64,000 nucleotides of DNA from Anaerophaga thermohalophila DSM 12881 (GCF_000191885.1 NZ_AEWI01000022.1:1-64000); one strand, 5' to 3'. Counted from the first letter of the stretch, positions 26,284-35,940 are shown. The notes: generated from the sequence alone by a model not told the origin. Program-made: numbers and translations.

Positions 26284-28037
26284 TAAAATATAAATTTAAC
26301 ATCGCCCAAAAGTTGATCGTTGGTTTCGGGTTGATACTTATTGTCATTATAGTCAATGCTGTGCTGACTTTGGGAACACTAACCCGGAGTAAAAATCTGA
26401 CAAATGATGTCACAAGTGTTTATTCACCCAGTGTAGAAGTGTTGGGGGACCTTGGCATGACCATTACCCAGACGAAAATGCTTATAAAAAACTGGGTGTA
26501 TATTGATCGTCAATCGGATACCCCGGACAAAGTCAGATTGCAGGAAATACATAATACCGAATTACCCGTCATTGAGGAAGAGCTTATGCAACTTTCGCAA
26601 CAGTGGGAGAACGAAAGCGACCGAGAGCAGCTTGAGAATATATTTCACAAGACCGATTCTCTGTTTGCCATGCACAAGCAAATCATGGCAGCCTTAAATA
26701 CTTTCGAAGCCTATGATGATCCCATGGTTTTGTTCGAAGTGGAGCCAATGGTCGTAGAAGGGGGTGATGTGATGAAGCTGAGTGACGAAATTATTGATGA
26801 GGTTTCTTCTCTCGAGAAGAAATATCTGGCCAGTTATGAGGCGTCTCTCAGTAATATGAATGCTAACTTTTCATCATTTACCTGGTTTACGTCTATTATG
26901 AGTATTATCCTGATAGCCGCTTCATTAATTATCGGCTATATTCTTTACTCCACCATTGTAAAGCCGCTTCTGAAAGGTGTCCAGTTTGCTCAGGCTTTTG
27001 GAAAAGGTGATTTAACAGCGCGTGTCGAGATTAGCCAGGATGATGAAATTGGTATCCTTGCCAGAGAATTGAGCTCAATGGCCCATAATCTTAAAGAGAT
27101 TGTGGTTTCCATCAAACGTAATGCACTCGATTTGGTTCATTCCAGCGAAAATCTTCGTGACAGTTCTCAGCAACTTTCCAGGGGATCGGCCGATCAGGCA
27201 GCATCCGCGGAAGAGGTTTCCACTTCAATTGAGGAGATGGTTGCTAACATAGACCAGAATACCGATAATGCCATCCAAACAGAAAAGATCACTGTTGATA
27301 CCGCTAAAGAAGTCAATGTTGCCAATGAATTATCGGCCGAAGCTGTTAAAGCGATGGAGGAAATATCGGAGCGTATTTCTGTAATCAGTGATATTGCTTT
27401 TCAAACCAATATTCTGGCATTGAACGCTGCGGTCGAAGCTGCCCGTGCCGGTGAGCACGGAAGGGGTTTTTCAGTCGTTGCCGCCGAAGTGCGAAAGCTG
27501 GCAGAAAAGAGTAAAGTGGCTGCCGATGAAATTGTTAACCTTGTTTCAAAAGGGTTGAAGGTTTCTAAAGAAGCTGGGGAGAAGTCAAAAATGCTTGTTC
27601 CCGATATTGAAAAAACAACGCAGCTTATAAAAGAGATTGCTGCAGCCAGCATGGAACAAAAAACCGGCGCCGATCAGATCAATCAGGCCATGCAGCAACT
27701 AAACATGATTACCCAGGAGAATGCTTCTTCTTCCGATGAACTGACCCAGTCTTCAGAACAGCTTTCCGACCTTGCGGCCAATTTACAAAAGGCTGTCAGT
27801 ATCTTCAACATAGGAGAAGAGGGAATTAAACAAAAATCTGAAGGGACTAAGACCGGACAAACACAAAAGCAAAAAGCCGGAAGAACTGCTGACGGGAATA
27901 AAAAAACAACGGAAGCTAAAACCTTTCAGGGAAAAAATAAAGAGAAACAAGGATCAAAAAATGAACCCGGAACCAAGAAACCCAACCTTGGAAATCTGGG
28001 GAAAGAATTTGATCTTGATAATTATGAAAAATTTTAA
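26277..28037 (+). CDS. Methyl-accepting chemotaxis protein
   Basis: This is a 586-residue transmembrane chemoreceptor: TM1 about residues 13-33, a helical periplasmic sensor (34-200, 4HB-like), TM2 about 205-226, HAMP about 227-280, and a cytoplasmic signalling coiled coil. The hairpin tip is [18 protein letters not shown] at residues 375-392, the CheA/CheW contact site. After residue 515 comes a Lys/Gly/Thr-rich flexible tail of about 65 residues ending NYEKF. That ending closely resembles the NWETF tether which recruits CheR in enterobacterial receptors. The start codon lies in the end of a family B repeat. The ligand is unknown. It is the only receptor in the cluster. Confidence 0.95.
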   Translation: MKLKYKFNIAQKLIVGFGLILIVIIVNAVLTLGTLTRSKNLTNDVTSVYSPSVEVLGDLGMTITQTKMLIKNWVYIDRQSDTPDKVRLQEIHNTELPVIEEELMQLSQQWENESDREQLENIFHKTDSLFAMHKQIMAALNTFEAYDDPMVLFEVEPMVVEGGDVMKLSDEIIDEVSSLEKKYLASYEASLSNMNANFSSFTWFTSIMSIILIAASLIIGYILYSTIVKPLLKGVQFAQAFGKGDLTARVEISQDDEIGILARELSSMAHNLKEIVVSIKRNALDLVHSSENLRDSSQQLSRGSADQAASAEEVSTSIEEMVANIDQNTDNAIQTEKITVDTAKEVNVANELSAEAVKAMEEISERISVISDIAFQTNILALNAAVEAARAGEHGRGFSVVAAEVRKLAEKSKVAADEIVNLVSKGLKVSKEAGEKSKMLVPDIEKTTQLIKEIAAASMEQKTGADQINQAMQQLNMITQENASSSDELTQSSEQLSDLAANLQKAVSIFNIGEEGIKQKSEGTKTGQTQKQKAGRTADGNKKTTEAKTFQGKNKEKQGSKNEPGTKKPNLGNLGKEFDLDNYEKF

Positions 28038-28143
28038 CGTTTTCTGTTGGTGTGTTTCCGGATTTTATTCCTGTAGGAAATCAGTGGCTTTCTTTGCCAC
28101 TAAAACAGGCTACAGCTTAACGGGGAATTAATATTTTTAGTTT

Positions 28144-28473
28144 ATGAAGAGCGATAATTTTACGGTTCAGGTTAAAGACAACGGTGAAAATCTTGAACTG
28201 TTTTTCTCCGGACAACTGACCATTAATTATATACAAAAAGTGAAAGAGGCAGTTGGAGAGCAGGTTAATTTTTCAAGAGATATTGCTGTCAGGATAGACA
28301 ATCCTGACAACCTGGACATTACTTTCCTGCAGCTGTTACAATCGATGAAGGCAACTACAGAGAAAAACAAACGCAAATTTTCGGTATCTGCTGATTTGCC
28401 TAATGAATTGGACAGCCTTGTCTCCAACGCAGGATTTTCAGATTTGTTAAATAGTAACCCTGTAAATAGTTAA
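28144..28473 (+). CDS. STAS-domain protein
   Basis: The 109-residue cytoplasmic protein resembles anti-anti-sigma-like STAS domains: a beta strand with LELFFSGQLTINYI, an alpha helix, VRIDNPDNLDITFLQLLQ, and a second helix. The Asp-x-Thr at residues 58-60 lies where SpoIIAA-type proteins carry the phosphorylated Ser. In some chemosensory clusters STAS proteins are receiver partners of a kinase. It ends 4 bases before cheY. The sequence is divergent, so the assignment rests on pattern and position rather than on a strong motif. Confidence 0.7.
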   Translation: MKSDNFTVQVKDNGENLELFFSGQLTINYIQKVKEAVGEQVNFSRDIAVRIDNPDNLDITFLQLLQSMKATTEKNKRKFSVSADLPNELDSLVSNAGFSDLLNSNPVNS

Positions 28474-28477
28474 TCAC

Positions 28478-28843
28478 ATGGCAAAAACAGTTCTTATTGT
28501 TGATGATTCCGAAAGTATCCGGGAGGTCGTGAATTTTACACTTCAAAACGAAGGATACAATGTTCTGGTAGGCGTCGATGGCGACGACGCACTTCAGTTT
28601 CTTGATGGCCGGCCCATTGATATTATCATTACCGATCTTCATATGCCAAATATGAACGGACTTGAACTGATTCGAAAAGTCAGGGAGATGGATGATTATA
28701 AGCACATTCCTATTTTGTTTCTGACCACTGAATCGCAGGCTGCCAAAAAGATGGAAGCTAAGCAGGCAGGAGCAACCGGCTGGATTATTAAACCATTTGT
28801 ACCTGCAAAATTATTAAGTGCCATTTCGAGAGTTCTCCGGTAG
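28478..28843 (+). CDS. cheY: CheY-like single-domain response regulator
   Basis: The 121-residue receiver domain has all expected residues: Asp9 and Asp10 (metal), Asp53 (phospho-acceptor, in IITDLHMPNMNG), Thr83 and Lys105 (in IIKPF). No output domain is attached, so it acts by binding a partner. It lies between a STAS protein and an Hpt protein and upstream of CheA, the presumed phospho-donor. With no flagellar motor in sight its target is unknown. The following gap of 80 bases contains CCGCCGGGGCCTGGCGGC, a short GC-rich palindrome. Confidence 0.95.
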   Translation: MAKTVLIVDDSESIREVVNFTLQNEGYNVLVGVDGDDALQFLDGRPIDIIITDLHMPNMNGLELIRKVREMDDYKHIPILFLTTESQAAKKMEAKQAGATGWIIKPFVPAKLLSAISRVLR

Positions 28844-28923
28844 GCAAGTACGGGTTGGTCTGATTAGTTTTATCTATCCGCCGGGGCCTGGCGGCAATTA
28901 CAGATCAATAAAATACATTATCA

Positions 28924-29289
28924 ATGACAGGTGAGCTTGAAGAAATAAAGAAGACATTCATTAAGAATACCATTGAAGAGCTTTTGGCATTGAAGAAAAA
29001 GCTTGTGAGGGTAAAAAGTGCAACTCCCGAAGATGTTGACCAGAAGGAGTTGGTACAGGAGGTCTTTTTGCTCATGCATGGCATAACGGGAACAGCTCCT
29101 ATGGTTGGAATTGATAATATAGCATCCGTTTCCGGCAAGGTGGAAATGGCTTTTGATAAGATCAGGAGAGGGGAGAAAACATACACCGGGCAGTTGATTG
29201 TTCAGGCCTTGAGGGGATTTGATAGCATTCTTGACGAATTGCATGCCCAGCTGAAAGATGGCCTGTCAGACAGAAGCGCCAATAGTTAA
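28924..29289 (+). CDS. Hpt-domain protein
   Basis: The 121-residue helical protein is a stand-alone histidine phosphotransfer domain. The candidate phospho-His is His52 in LMHGITGTAPMVG. In most Hpt domains the motif is H-x-x-K-G; here the Lys is Thr55, which should lower phosphotransfer rates but need not abolish them. It overlaps no neighbour and ends 22 bases before cheA, whose own P1 domain has the normal motif. It may be a phosphate sink or a duplicate of CheA P1 that lost activity. Confidence 0.8.
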   Translation: MTGELEEIKKTFIKNTIEELLALKKKLVRVKSATPEDVDQKELVQEVFLLMHGITGTAPMVGIDNIASVSGKVEMAFDKIRRGEKTYTGQLIVQALRGFDSILDELHAQLKDGLSDRSANS

Positions 29290-29311
29290 TTGAGCGAAAC
29301 CTCGTAAGGAT

Positions 29312-31399
29312 ATGATAGATAAATTTAAAGCCAAGTTTGTTGAAGAGTCTCTGGATAACGTGAACGATCTGGAAGAGGCTCTTTTTGCGCTCGAGAACGA
29401 TATGCAGAGTAAAGACCTGATAGAGCGCATTTTCAGGGCTATGCATTCATTAAAAGGTGGTGGAGCCATGTTTGGGTTCAATCATCTGAGCGATTTTACA
29501 CACCATCTCGAAAATATTTTTGACAAAGTTCGCAACGGCAAAATTAAAGTTACCCCCGACTTGATCTCTCTCACCTTTTCAGCTGTTGACGAAATTAAAT
29601 ATTTGCTCGAAAAAGGAGATTTGACCGCCAGAGACGATCTTGATGAATACAACCTGATGATGGGGGAAATTCAAAACTTCCTGCAGGGAGGTGGTACCGG
29701 CAACCAGGAAAATAGTTCTGTTTCCGGGGATGACGCGTCGGCTGCCAATTCCGAAGAAAAGACTTACCTCATCTCCTTTATTCCCGGAGAAGATTTGTTA
29801 CAAAACGGAACAAATCCGTTGTTTTTACTGGATGATCTTCATGCTTTAGGAAAAGGACACAGCATTGTTTACACGCATAAAATTCCCTCCTTCGATAATA
29901 TTGAGCCCGAGAATAATTATTGCCTGTGGCAGATAATTCTTTCTACGGCCGAGTCTGTCAACGAAATAAAGGATGTTTTCATCTTTGTTGAAGACGAATG
30001 CGATCTTTCTATTGAAGAAGTGGGTAAAGGAGGTTTTGAAATGAACCCCGCGGTAGAAAAACTTATCGAAAATGCCCGCAATTCCAACACGCTTATCAAA
30101 GTTTCTGATTTAAAAGTCCTCCTGAATAAGAATGAAACTGAAGGAAAAAAGACAGAACAAGAGCAGGAAAATACAGAAACCGAACAGGGCAGAAAAAAAT
30201 CCCAGCTTAAAGACCACAAGATATCCAGCATCAGGGTTGCTTCAAGTAAAATTGACGAGCTGGTCAATCTTGTTAGTGAATTGGTCACCATCCAGGCACA
30301 GCTGAGTGTATATGCAGAAAAAAAGGGGGATAACGATATATTGGAGTTGGCAGAGAATGTGCAGAAACTATCGCGCCAGTTAAGAGACAATGCTTTCGAA
30401 ATAAGCCTTATCCCGATGCAGACCGAATTGATGAGGTTTCAGAGACTTGTGCGGGATTTATCCAAAGAACTCGGCAAAGAAATAGAGTTTGTTATTGAAG
30501 GCGGGGATATTGAACTTGACAAAAATATAATAGAACACCTGACCGATCCGTTGCTTCATATTCTCAGGAATTCGGTCGACCACGGAATTGAAAAACCTGA
30601 TGAACGTGTTGCAGTAGGTAAATCGCCTAAAGGGAATATTTATTTTAAAGCATATCATGCCGGTGCCAGTGTTTTGATTGAAGTCACCGACGACGGTAGG
30701 GGTATCGACGTTGACAGCATCAGAGCCAAAGCCGTCAGTAAAGGGATGATAGAGGAGAATGAGGAACTCTCGCACAAAGAGATTCTGAATCTTATTTTCC
30801 AGAGTGGCTTTTCTACCCGCGACACAGTTTCCGGTGTTTCCGGACGAGGTGTTGGTATGGACGTGGTGCGAAAGAAAATATCTGAAATACGCGGAGAAGT
30901 AACCGTTGACTCTGTAGTGGGGCAAGGCACTACCGTTACTTTGCGCTTGCCACTGACATTGTCTATAATTGACGGATTACTGGTAAAAATTGGAGAAAAT
31001 CAGTATGTGGTTCCCATTTCTTCAATCGAAAAAATATTTGCCCTGGACAAAAGGCAGCTGAAAGACTCATTCAACAGGGTTGTCATTATCGATAATGAGC
31101 AGCTTCCTTATGTTGATATGCGCGAAATATTTAAGGAAGAAATAAAAGAAACCGAAACACATCAAATGGTACTGGTCAGGCATGAAGACCGTCGGCTGGG
31201 GCTTGTGGTTGATGAAGTGCTTGGGGAACATCAAGCGGTGGTGAAACCTTTGGGACGTTATCTGACAAGTCATGAAGTGGTTTCGGGAGCCTCTATTTTA
31301 GGCGACGGGTCCATTTCTCTGGTCATCGATACCAACCGGATATTGCAGCTGACTTCCTCAGGGAAGTTCAGAGGGAAAACTAAAACGTCAACAGAATAA
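29312..31399 (+). CDS. cheA: Chemotaxis histidine kinase CheA
   Basis: The 695-residue kinase has P1 (Hpt, His45 in AMHSLKGGGAMFGF), an uncertain middle region (about 150-240, possibly a P2-like CheY-docking domain), an acidic Glu/Lys linker, P3 dimerisation helices (about 305-370), and P4 ATPase with N box HILRNSVDHGIE, G1 DDGRGID and G2 GRGVGMDVV. The C-terminal P5 CheW-like domain is at about 550-690. All catalytic motifs are intact, so it should autophosphorylate and feed CheY, CheB and perhaps other receivers. It lies 22 bases after the Hpt gene and 10 before cheW. Confidence 0.97.
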   Translation: MIDKFKAKFVEESLDNVNDLEEALFALENDMQSKDLIERIFRAMHSLKGGGAMFGFNHLSDFTHHLENIFDKVRNGKIKVTPDLISLTFSAVDEIKYLLEKGDLTARDDLDEYNLMMGEIQNFLQGGGTGNQENSSVSGDDASAANSEEKTYLISFIPGEDLLQNGTNPLFLLDDLHALGKGHSIVYTHKIPSFDNIEPENNYCLWQIILSTAESVNEIKDVFIFVEDECDLSIEEVGKGGFEMNPAVEKLIENARNSNTLIKVSDLKVLLNKNETEGKKTEQEQENTETEQGRKKSQLKDHKISSIRVASSKIDELVNLVSELVTIQAQLSVYAEKKGDNDILELAENVQKLSRQLRDNAFEISLIPMQTELMRFQRLVRDLSKELGKEIEFVIEGGDIELDKNIIEHLTDPLLHILRNSVDHGIEKPDERVAVGKSPKGNIYFKAYHAGASVLIEVTDDGRGIDVDSIRAKAVSKGMIEENEELSHKEILNLIFQSGFSTRDTVSGVSGRGVGMDVVRKKISEIRGEVTVDSVVGQGTTVTLRLPLTLSIIDGLLVKIGENQYVVPISSIEKIFALDKRQLKDSFNRVVIIDNEQLPYVDMREIFKEEIKETETHQMVLVRHEDRRLGLVVDEVLGEHQAVVKPLGRYLTSHEVVSGASILGDGSISLVIDTNRILQLTSSGKFRGKTKTSTE

Positions 31400-31409
31400 G
31401 GTATTTATT

Positions 31410-31859
31410 ATGTCCGAGCAACAAAATAATACACTTTTATCATTCAGAGTAAACGATGAGTTTTTTGCTCTTGATGCCATGAAAGTCAATCACATTCTTG
31501 AAATTCCTGAAATTACAAGGATTCCGAATACTCCCGGTTTTATGAAAGGAGTGATTAACCTTCACGGCAACATTATTCCCGTAGTCGATTTGCGCGTATT
31601 GATGGGCTTTTCGGAAACGGAATACGATAACGATACCGCCATCATCGTCATAACACCCGACGATGAACAGGACAGTAGTTTAGGACTCATTGTCGACATG
31701 GTAAAAGAGGTAATAGAGGCAGACGGAATTGAGATGAAACCTACAGTCGTAGACATGGAAAAGAGCCAACTGAAAAATTTTCACGGAACATTCTCTTTCG
31801 ATAATCAATTTGTTCATGTTATCGATATTGAGGAATTGGTCAAAACTGCCGAAATATAA
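31410..31859 (+). CDS. cheW: CheW coupling protein, first copy
   Basis: The 149-residue SH3-like adaptor links receptor and CheA. Family landmarks are LSFRVNDEFFALDAMKVNHI, ITRIPNTPGFMKGVINLHG and IIPVVDLRVLMGF. It is 10 bases after cheA and 40 before a second CheW. Ending at residue 149 it is a normal single-domain CheW. Confidence 0.95.
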   Translation: MSEQQNNTLLSFRVNDEFFALDAMKVNHILEIPEITRIPNTPGFMKGVINLHGNIIPVVDLRVLMGFSETEYDNDTAIIVITPDDEQDSSLGLIVDMVKEVIEADGIEMKPTVVDMEKSQLKNFHGTFSFDNQFVHVIDIEELVKTAEI

Positions 31860-31899
31860 GACAGGAGAAAATTTAGAACTTTAATATTAATTTGTTTAG

Positions 31900-32373
31900 A
31901 TGGATTCATATCTGACATTCAGGGTTGCAGACGAAGTTTTTGCGGTACATGTTTCCAGAGTGATGGAGATACGTGAATATGAGCGCCCCAAACCCGTTCC
32001 GCAAAAAATTGAATTTGTTTCCGGATTGATTGAGTTTCGTGATGAGGTTATCCCGCTTATCAACACCGGTATCAAGTTTAGCTTAAAGCCCGTGGAAGCA
32101 TCTGAGAACACGGTAATCGTGGTTCTTGATTTGAAAAAGTCTGAAGAGGACCAAACCTTCAGGGTTGGAATTATGGTAGATGCCGTTTCCGATGTTATAG
32201 AGATTCCCGCGGATAAATTGAAACCCATTCGTCAGGAATACAAACCCGGATACATTACCGGTACTTTTAACTATGAGGGCACATTTGTGCTGATACTCGA
32301 TACCGACAAAGTGTTTACCGGAGATGAAGTGATTGAGATGGACAAAATTCTGTCAAAAGCCAAAAAGAAGTAA
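31900..32373 (+). CDS. CheW coupling protein, second copy
   Basis: This 157-residue CheW-like adaptor is divergent from its neighbour: YLTFRVADEVFAVHVSRVME, YERPKPVPQKIEFVSGLIEF and EVIPLINTGIKF. The usual hydrophobic G-x-I-N-x-R-G surface is changed to SGLIEFRDEVIP. Two different CheW proteins in one operon suggest two array positions, or one CheW devoted to a different receptor class. It overlaps the open frame of cheR, whose real start lies 14 bases after this stop. Confidence 0.92.
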   Translation: MDSYLTFRVADEVFAVHVSRVMEIREYERPKPVPQKIEFVSGLIEFRDEVIPLINTGIKFSLKPVEASENTVIVVLDLKKSEEDQTFRVGIMVDAVSDVIEIPADKLKPIRQEYKPGYITGTFNYEGTFVLILDTDKVFTGDEVIEMDKILSKAKKK

Positions 32374-32386
32374 AGAGCTGTTGGAA

Positions 32387-33262
32387 ATGCCGGAAGAGAA
32401 AAGTTCTGAAAATAAGGGGTTCGATTGTTTTAAAGCCGAATTGTCTGAAAAAGATTTTCAGGCTTTCAGCAGGTATATTTATTCGCAGTATGGAATAAAG
32501 ATGCCGCCGGTAAAACGGATAATGCTTCAGGGACGCTTGTTAAAAAGAATCCGGGAACTGAAGATGAATTCTTATTCCGAGTATCGCGACTTTTTTTTCA
32601 GTAAGGAAGGACAGCAGCAGGAATTACTGAATTTTTTGAATGTCATTACAACCAATAAAACCGATTTTTTCAGAGAACCGGTACATTTTAATTTTTTAAA
32701 GGATAATGTTCTTCCCGCATTTGTCGAAGAGGAAGGTTCAGGACGGATTTTCAAAGTCTGGAGCGCTGGTGCCTCAAGTGGTGAAGAAGGATATACCATA
32801 GCTATTGCGCTGAATGAGTTTAAGATGGCAAACCCCGGGTTTCGTTACGAAATTCTGGGTACCGATATCTCCAGTCAGATGCTTGAAACCGCGGCAAAAG
32901 GGGTATACAAAGAGTCGAAGATAGATATGGTTCCGGTAGAGCTGAAAAAGCGGTACTTTTTGAGAAGTAAAGACAGAACAAACCCGACGGTGAGGGTAAT
33001 ACCCGATTTGCAACAGAACCTGAGACTGAAGTATCTGAACCTGATGGATCAGGTTTATAGTGTTGATGATGATTTTGATGTTATTTTTTGCCGCAATGTT
33101 CTGATTTACTTCGACAGGGTTACTCAGGAAAAAGTTATCAACCGTCTGTGCAGGCATTTAAGGCCAGGCGGCTATTTTTTTATTGGTCATTCCGAGTCGC
33201 TTTCGGGCATGGATGTGCCACTTAAACATGTGAAACCGACCATTTTCAGACGAATGGGATGA
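32387..33262 (+). CDS. cheR: CheR chemoreceptor methyltransferase, first copy
   Basis: This enzyme methylates receptor glutamates from S-adenosylmethionine. With the start at 32387 (291 residues) it has the N-terminal helical domain (LSEKDFQAFSRYIYSQYGIK) and the SAM fold with VWSAGASSGEEGYTIAI, ILGTDISSQML and VIFCRNVLIYFDR. The frame is open upstream to 32333, but that part overlaps the preceding CheW gene and has no family resemblance. The MCP of this cluster ends in an NWETF-like pentapeptide, so tethered methylation is plausible. Confidence 0.95.
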   Translation: MPEEKSSENKGFDCFKAELSEKDFQAFSRYIYSQYGIKMPPVKRIMLQGRLLKRIRELKMNSYSEYRDFFFSKEGQQQELLNFLNVITTNKTDFFREPVHFNFLKDNVLPAFVEEEGSGRIFKVWSAGASSGEEGYTIAIALNEFKMANPGFRYEILGTDISSQMLETAAKGVYKESKIDMVPVELKKRYFLRSKDRTNPTVRVIPDLQQNLRLKYLNLMDQVYSVDDDFDVIFCRNVLIYFDRVTQEKVINRLCRHLRPGGYFFIGHSESLSGMDVPLKHVKPTIFRRMG

Positions 33263-33361
33263 AAATCGGAATTCAATGATTTTCAATATATTTGTGCCCG
33301 ATTAGAAACAGAGTATTTAGGATGTTAGAAAACTATGATGACGCTTTTTAAATAATGCATT

Positions 33362-34261
33362 ATGACAAACATCAGTGACAGACAGCTTTTAAAAGAAATA
33401 AGAGAAAGGCTTAACGAGCGAAAAAAATATGAGCAGGAGGTTCAGATGCTCACCAGAGAATTGCAGGAGGTTACCAAGAAGCTTAGAGAATCGGAGGCCT
33501 TGAAGAGCCATTTTATTTCTAATATTTCAAATGAAATTGTAAACCCGTTTACTTCCATTCTCGGATTGTCTAAATCCATCCTTTCGGTCGAAAAGAACGA
33601 TTGGAAGAAGGTGGTTTCGATGGTAGCCCTTATCCATAGCGAAGCTTTCAATCTGGATTTTCAGCTGAGGAACATCTTCGTGGCTGCCAAAATTGAAGCA
33701 GGCGAGGTCGTCCCGAATATCTCCAAAGTTAACATCAGGGGTGTCATTCAGAGTATTATCGATTCTTTTAGCCTGGTCGCCCGAAAAATGGGAATTGTAA
33801 TAGAGTTTGAATGGGAAATTGAATATGGCTTTGGGAAGAATTTTTACTTTAAGACCGATAGTGAGAAAATTAAGTTGATCCTGAGTAATTTGCTTAACAA
33901 TGCTTTAAAGTACAGCTATAAAGACAGCAAGGTAATAATCAGGGTCTGGGCCGACGAAGATAAGCTCAGTTTTTCTGTCCGGGATTTTGGTACCGGCATA
34001 TCAGATAAAAACCAAAAAATCATATTCGAACGTTTCAAGCGACTGGATACCGGCATTAACTCCATTAACCGTGGTCACGGGCTCGGGCTTTCTATTACAA
34101 AAGCTCTCCTCGATGTTTTGGGTGGAGATATTGAGATTGAAAGTCAGAAAGGTGAAGGCTCGACCTTTACCATTCATCTGCCTGAGGCAAAAAATGTTGT
34201 TGAAGGTTTTAGCGGTGAAGGCAATGACATCTTTTTTGAAGATGGTGATGAGATTTTTTAA
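33362..34261 (+). CDS. Histidine-kinase-like protein with Asn at the phospho-His position
   Basis: This is a 299-residue cytoplasmic protein: N-terminal coiled coil (1-48), a HisKA-like helical hairpin (about 48-115) and a complete HATPase domain with N box NLLNNALKYS, G1 DFGTGIS, F box FERF and G2 GHGLGLSI. The H box reads FISNISNEIVNPF, where kinases have S-H-E; codon AAT at residue 57 gives Asn. His50 lies seven residues earlier but faces another turn. No receiver is attached. It may bind and sense ATP, heterodimerise with a complete kinase or act as a phosphatase. It sits between cheR and cheD. A TATATTTG promoter-like motif is at 33287-33294. Confidence 0.85.
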   Translation: MTNISDRQLLKEIRERLNERKKYEQEVQMLTRELQEVTKKLRESEALKSHFISNISNEIVNPFTSILGLSKSILSVEKNDWKKVVSMVALIHSEAFNLDFQLRNIFVAAKIEAGEVVPNISKVNIRGVIQSIIDSFSLVARKMGIVIEFEWEIEYGFGKNFYFKTDSEKIKLILSNLLNNALKYSYKDSKVIIRVWADEDKLSFSVRDFGTGISDKNQKIIFERFKRLDTGINSINRGHGLGLSITKALLDVLGGDIEIESQKGEGSTFTIHLPEAKNVVEGFSGEGNDIFFEDGDEIF

Positions 34262-34273
34262 GGTTTTTATTAA

Positions 34274-34748
34274 ATGGAGCAACAATATTCACAACATTTT
34301 TTATATCCATCCACGTTGTTTGCCAGTAAAGAGCCGTATGTGGTGAAAACCATCCTCGGGTCGTGCGTGGCTATCTGCCTGTGGGACCCGGTTACAAAAA
34401 TAGGAGGGATCAACCATTATATGCTTCCTACCTGGAATGGTAACGATTTGGCCTCCCCGAAATATGGAAATATCGCCATTGATAAGTTACTTGAGCGGAT
34501 GGTGCACCTGGGGGCTAAACGTGAAAATCTGCAAGCTAAAATTTTTTGGCGGAGGTGAACTCATTGAGAGCGGAGCAAACGGAACTTTGATCGGAGAACG
34601 CAACATAAGGGTGGCACGGTTAATCCTCGAGGAAAAAAAAATTCCCGTGGTAGCCTCCAGTACAGGAGGACGAAAAGGACGGAAAATTCTTTTTTTTACC
34701 GATACAGGCGAGGTGCGACATAAATTTTTGGACAAAAAGGAACAGTAG
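34274..34748 (+). pseudogene. cheD: cheD (receptor deamidase) interrupted by a +1-base frameshift
   Basis: CheD deamidates receptor glutamines and, in many systems, interacts with CheC or CheY. The first frame (34274-34558) carries the catalytic Cys in TILGSCVAICLWDP and His in GGINHYMLPTWNG. It then reaches a stop right after a run A4T6 (34538-34547). The next frame continues with GGGELIESGANGTLIGERN and on to 34748. Removing one T restores AKIFGGGELIESG and a normal product of about 157 residues. The possibilities are a sequencing or assembly error in the homopolymer, a real disabling mutation, or slippage that restores the frame in some transcripts. All catalytic residues lie before the shift, but the C-terminal half is needed for the fold. 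Confidence 0.85.
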
Positions 34749-34860
34749 CTCAGGATGCCGGGTATCCCGGCTCGGAGTTTACTCTTTTGGCAATGGGTTA
34801 TTCCTGTCCTGCTTTTCAAAAGGTAGATTTTCGCAACATTGAAGAATAAAAATTGAACGA

Positions 34861-35940
34861 ATGGACAAAAAGATCCGGGTATTAATTGTAGACGATTCGG
34901 CAGTAGTAAGGCAAAGTCTGTCTGCTATACTGGAATCGGATCCCTACATTGAGGTTATGGGAACGGCGGCTGATCCTCTTATTGCTGTTAAAAAGATCAT
35001 GAAGGAGGTCCCCGACGTTATTACCCTGGATATAGAAATGCCCCGGATGGACGGACTCACTTTCCTCAGAAAAATTATGTCGCAGCATCCGATCCCCGTA
35101 GTTGTGATCTCTTCGCTTACCACTGAGGGAACCGAAACGGCAATGAAAGCCCTCGAATACGGAGCTTCCGAAATAATCGGGAAGCCGGCAATGAATGCCG
35201 CCCAGTTTATTAATGAGTCCAAAATTCTATTATGTGATGCTGTAAAAGCGGCTTCTCAGGCCAAGCTTACCCGGCTTAAGATCAGCAATACCCCGCAGGT
35301 AGAATGGGTTGCCCCTAAATTTTCGGCAGATGTTATTTTGCAAAAAAGCCTCTCCTACAAAAAAATTATTAATACGGAGAAAATTATCGCGATGGGAGCA
35401 TCTACCGGAGGTACCGAAGCCATTCGTTCTTTTCTGAAAGGGCTTCCGGCAAAAATGCCGGGCATAGCGATTGTACAGCACATGCCCGAAGGATTTACCC
35501 GCTCATTTGCAAAAAGTCTCAACACATTATGTAACCTCGAAGTAAAAGAAGCCGAGAATGGAGATAAACTCTACCAGGGAAGGGTGTTGATTGCACCCGG
35601 AAACTATCACATGCTGCTTAAGCGTTCGGGAAAAGAATACTCTGTAGAAGTGAGAGAAGGGCCTCTGGTCAACAGACACCGCCCTTCGGTTGACGTTCTC
35701 TTCAGGTCGGCAGCCCGTTATGCCGGACAAAATGCCATGGGAATACTATTGACCGGTATGGGTAATGACGGTGCCAGGGGACTCCTGGAAATGAAAGAAG
35801 CCGGTGCCACTACCATTGCACAGGATGAAAAATCATCGGTGGTATTTGGTATGCCCAGGGAAGCTATTAAATTAGGCGCTGCCCGCGAAGTTTTGCCAAT
35901 CGATAAGATGGCGCCCTGGATTATTAAAAATTTTATCTGA
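34861..35940 (+). CDS. cheB: CheB chemoreceptor methylesterase/deamidase with receiver
   Basis: The 359-residue protein has an N-terminal receiver ([10 protein letters not shown]; phospho-Asp in [13 protein letters not shown]) and a C-terminal esterase domain. The Ser-His-Asp triad is seen in [24 protein letters not shown] and [10 protein letters not shown]. It removes methyl groups added by CheR when phosphorylated by CheA. The start at 34861 follows a gap of about 110 bases after the broken cheD. This closes the first, canonical half of the chemosensory cluster. Confidence 0.97.
   Translation: MDKKIRVLIVDDSAVVRQSLSAILESDPYIEVMGTAADPLIAVKKIMKEVPDVITLDIEMPRMDGLTFLRKIMSQHPIPVVVISSLTTEGTETAMKALEYGASEIIGKPAMNAAQFINESKILLCDAVKAASQAKLTRLKISNTPQVEWVAPKFSADVILQKSLSYKKIINTEKIIAMGASTGGTEAIRSFLKGLPAKMPGIAIVQHMPEGFTRSFAKSLNTLCNLEVKEAENGDKLYQGRVLIAPGNYHMLLKRSGKEYSVEVREGPLVNRHRPSVDVLFRSAARYAGQNAMGILLTGMGNDGARGLLEMKEAGATTIAQDEKSSVVFGMPREAIKLGAAREVLPIDKMAPWIIKNFI

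Noticed and set aside
34538..34560. Programmed -1 ribosomal frameshift in cheD
   Set aside because: The A4T6 run looks slippery, but the downstream frame is +1 relative to the first. A -1 shift would not join them.
26277..35940. Flagellar chemotaxis operon
   Set aside because: No flagellin, motor, switch or export gene is found anywhere in the window. The chemosensory genes are better read as an alternative-function system.
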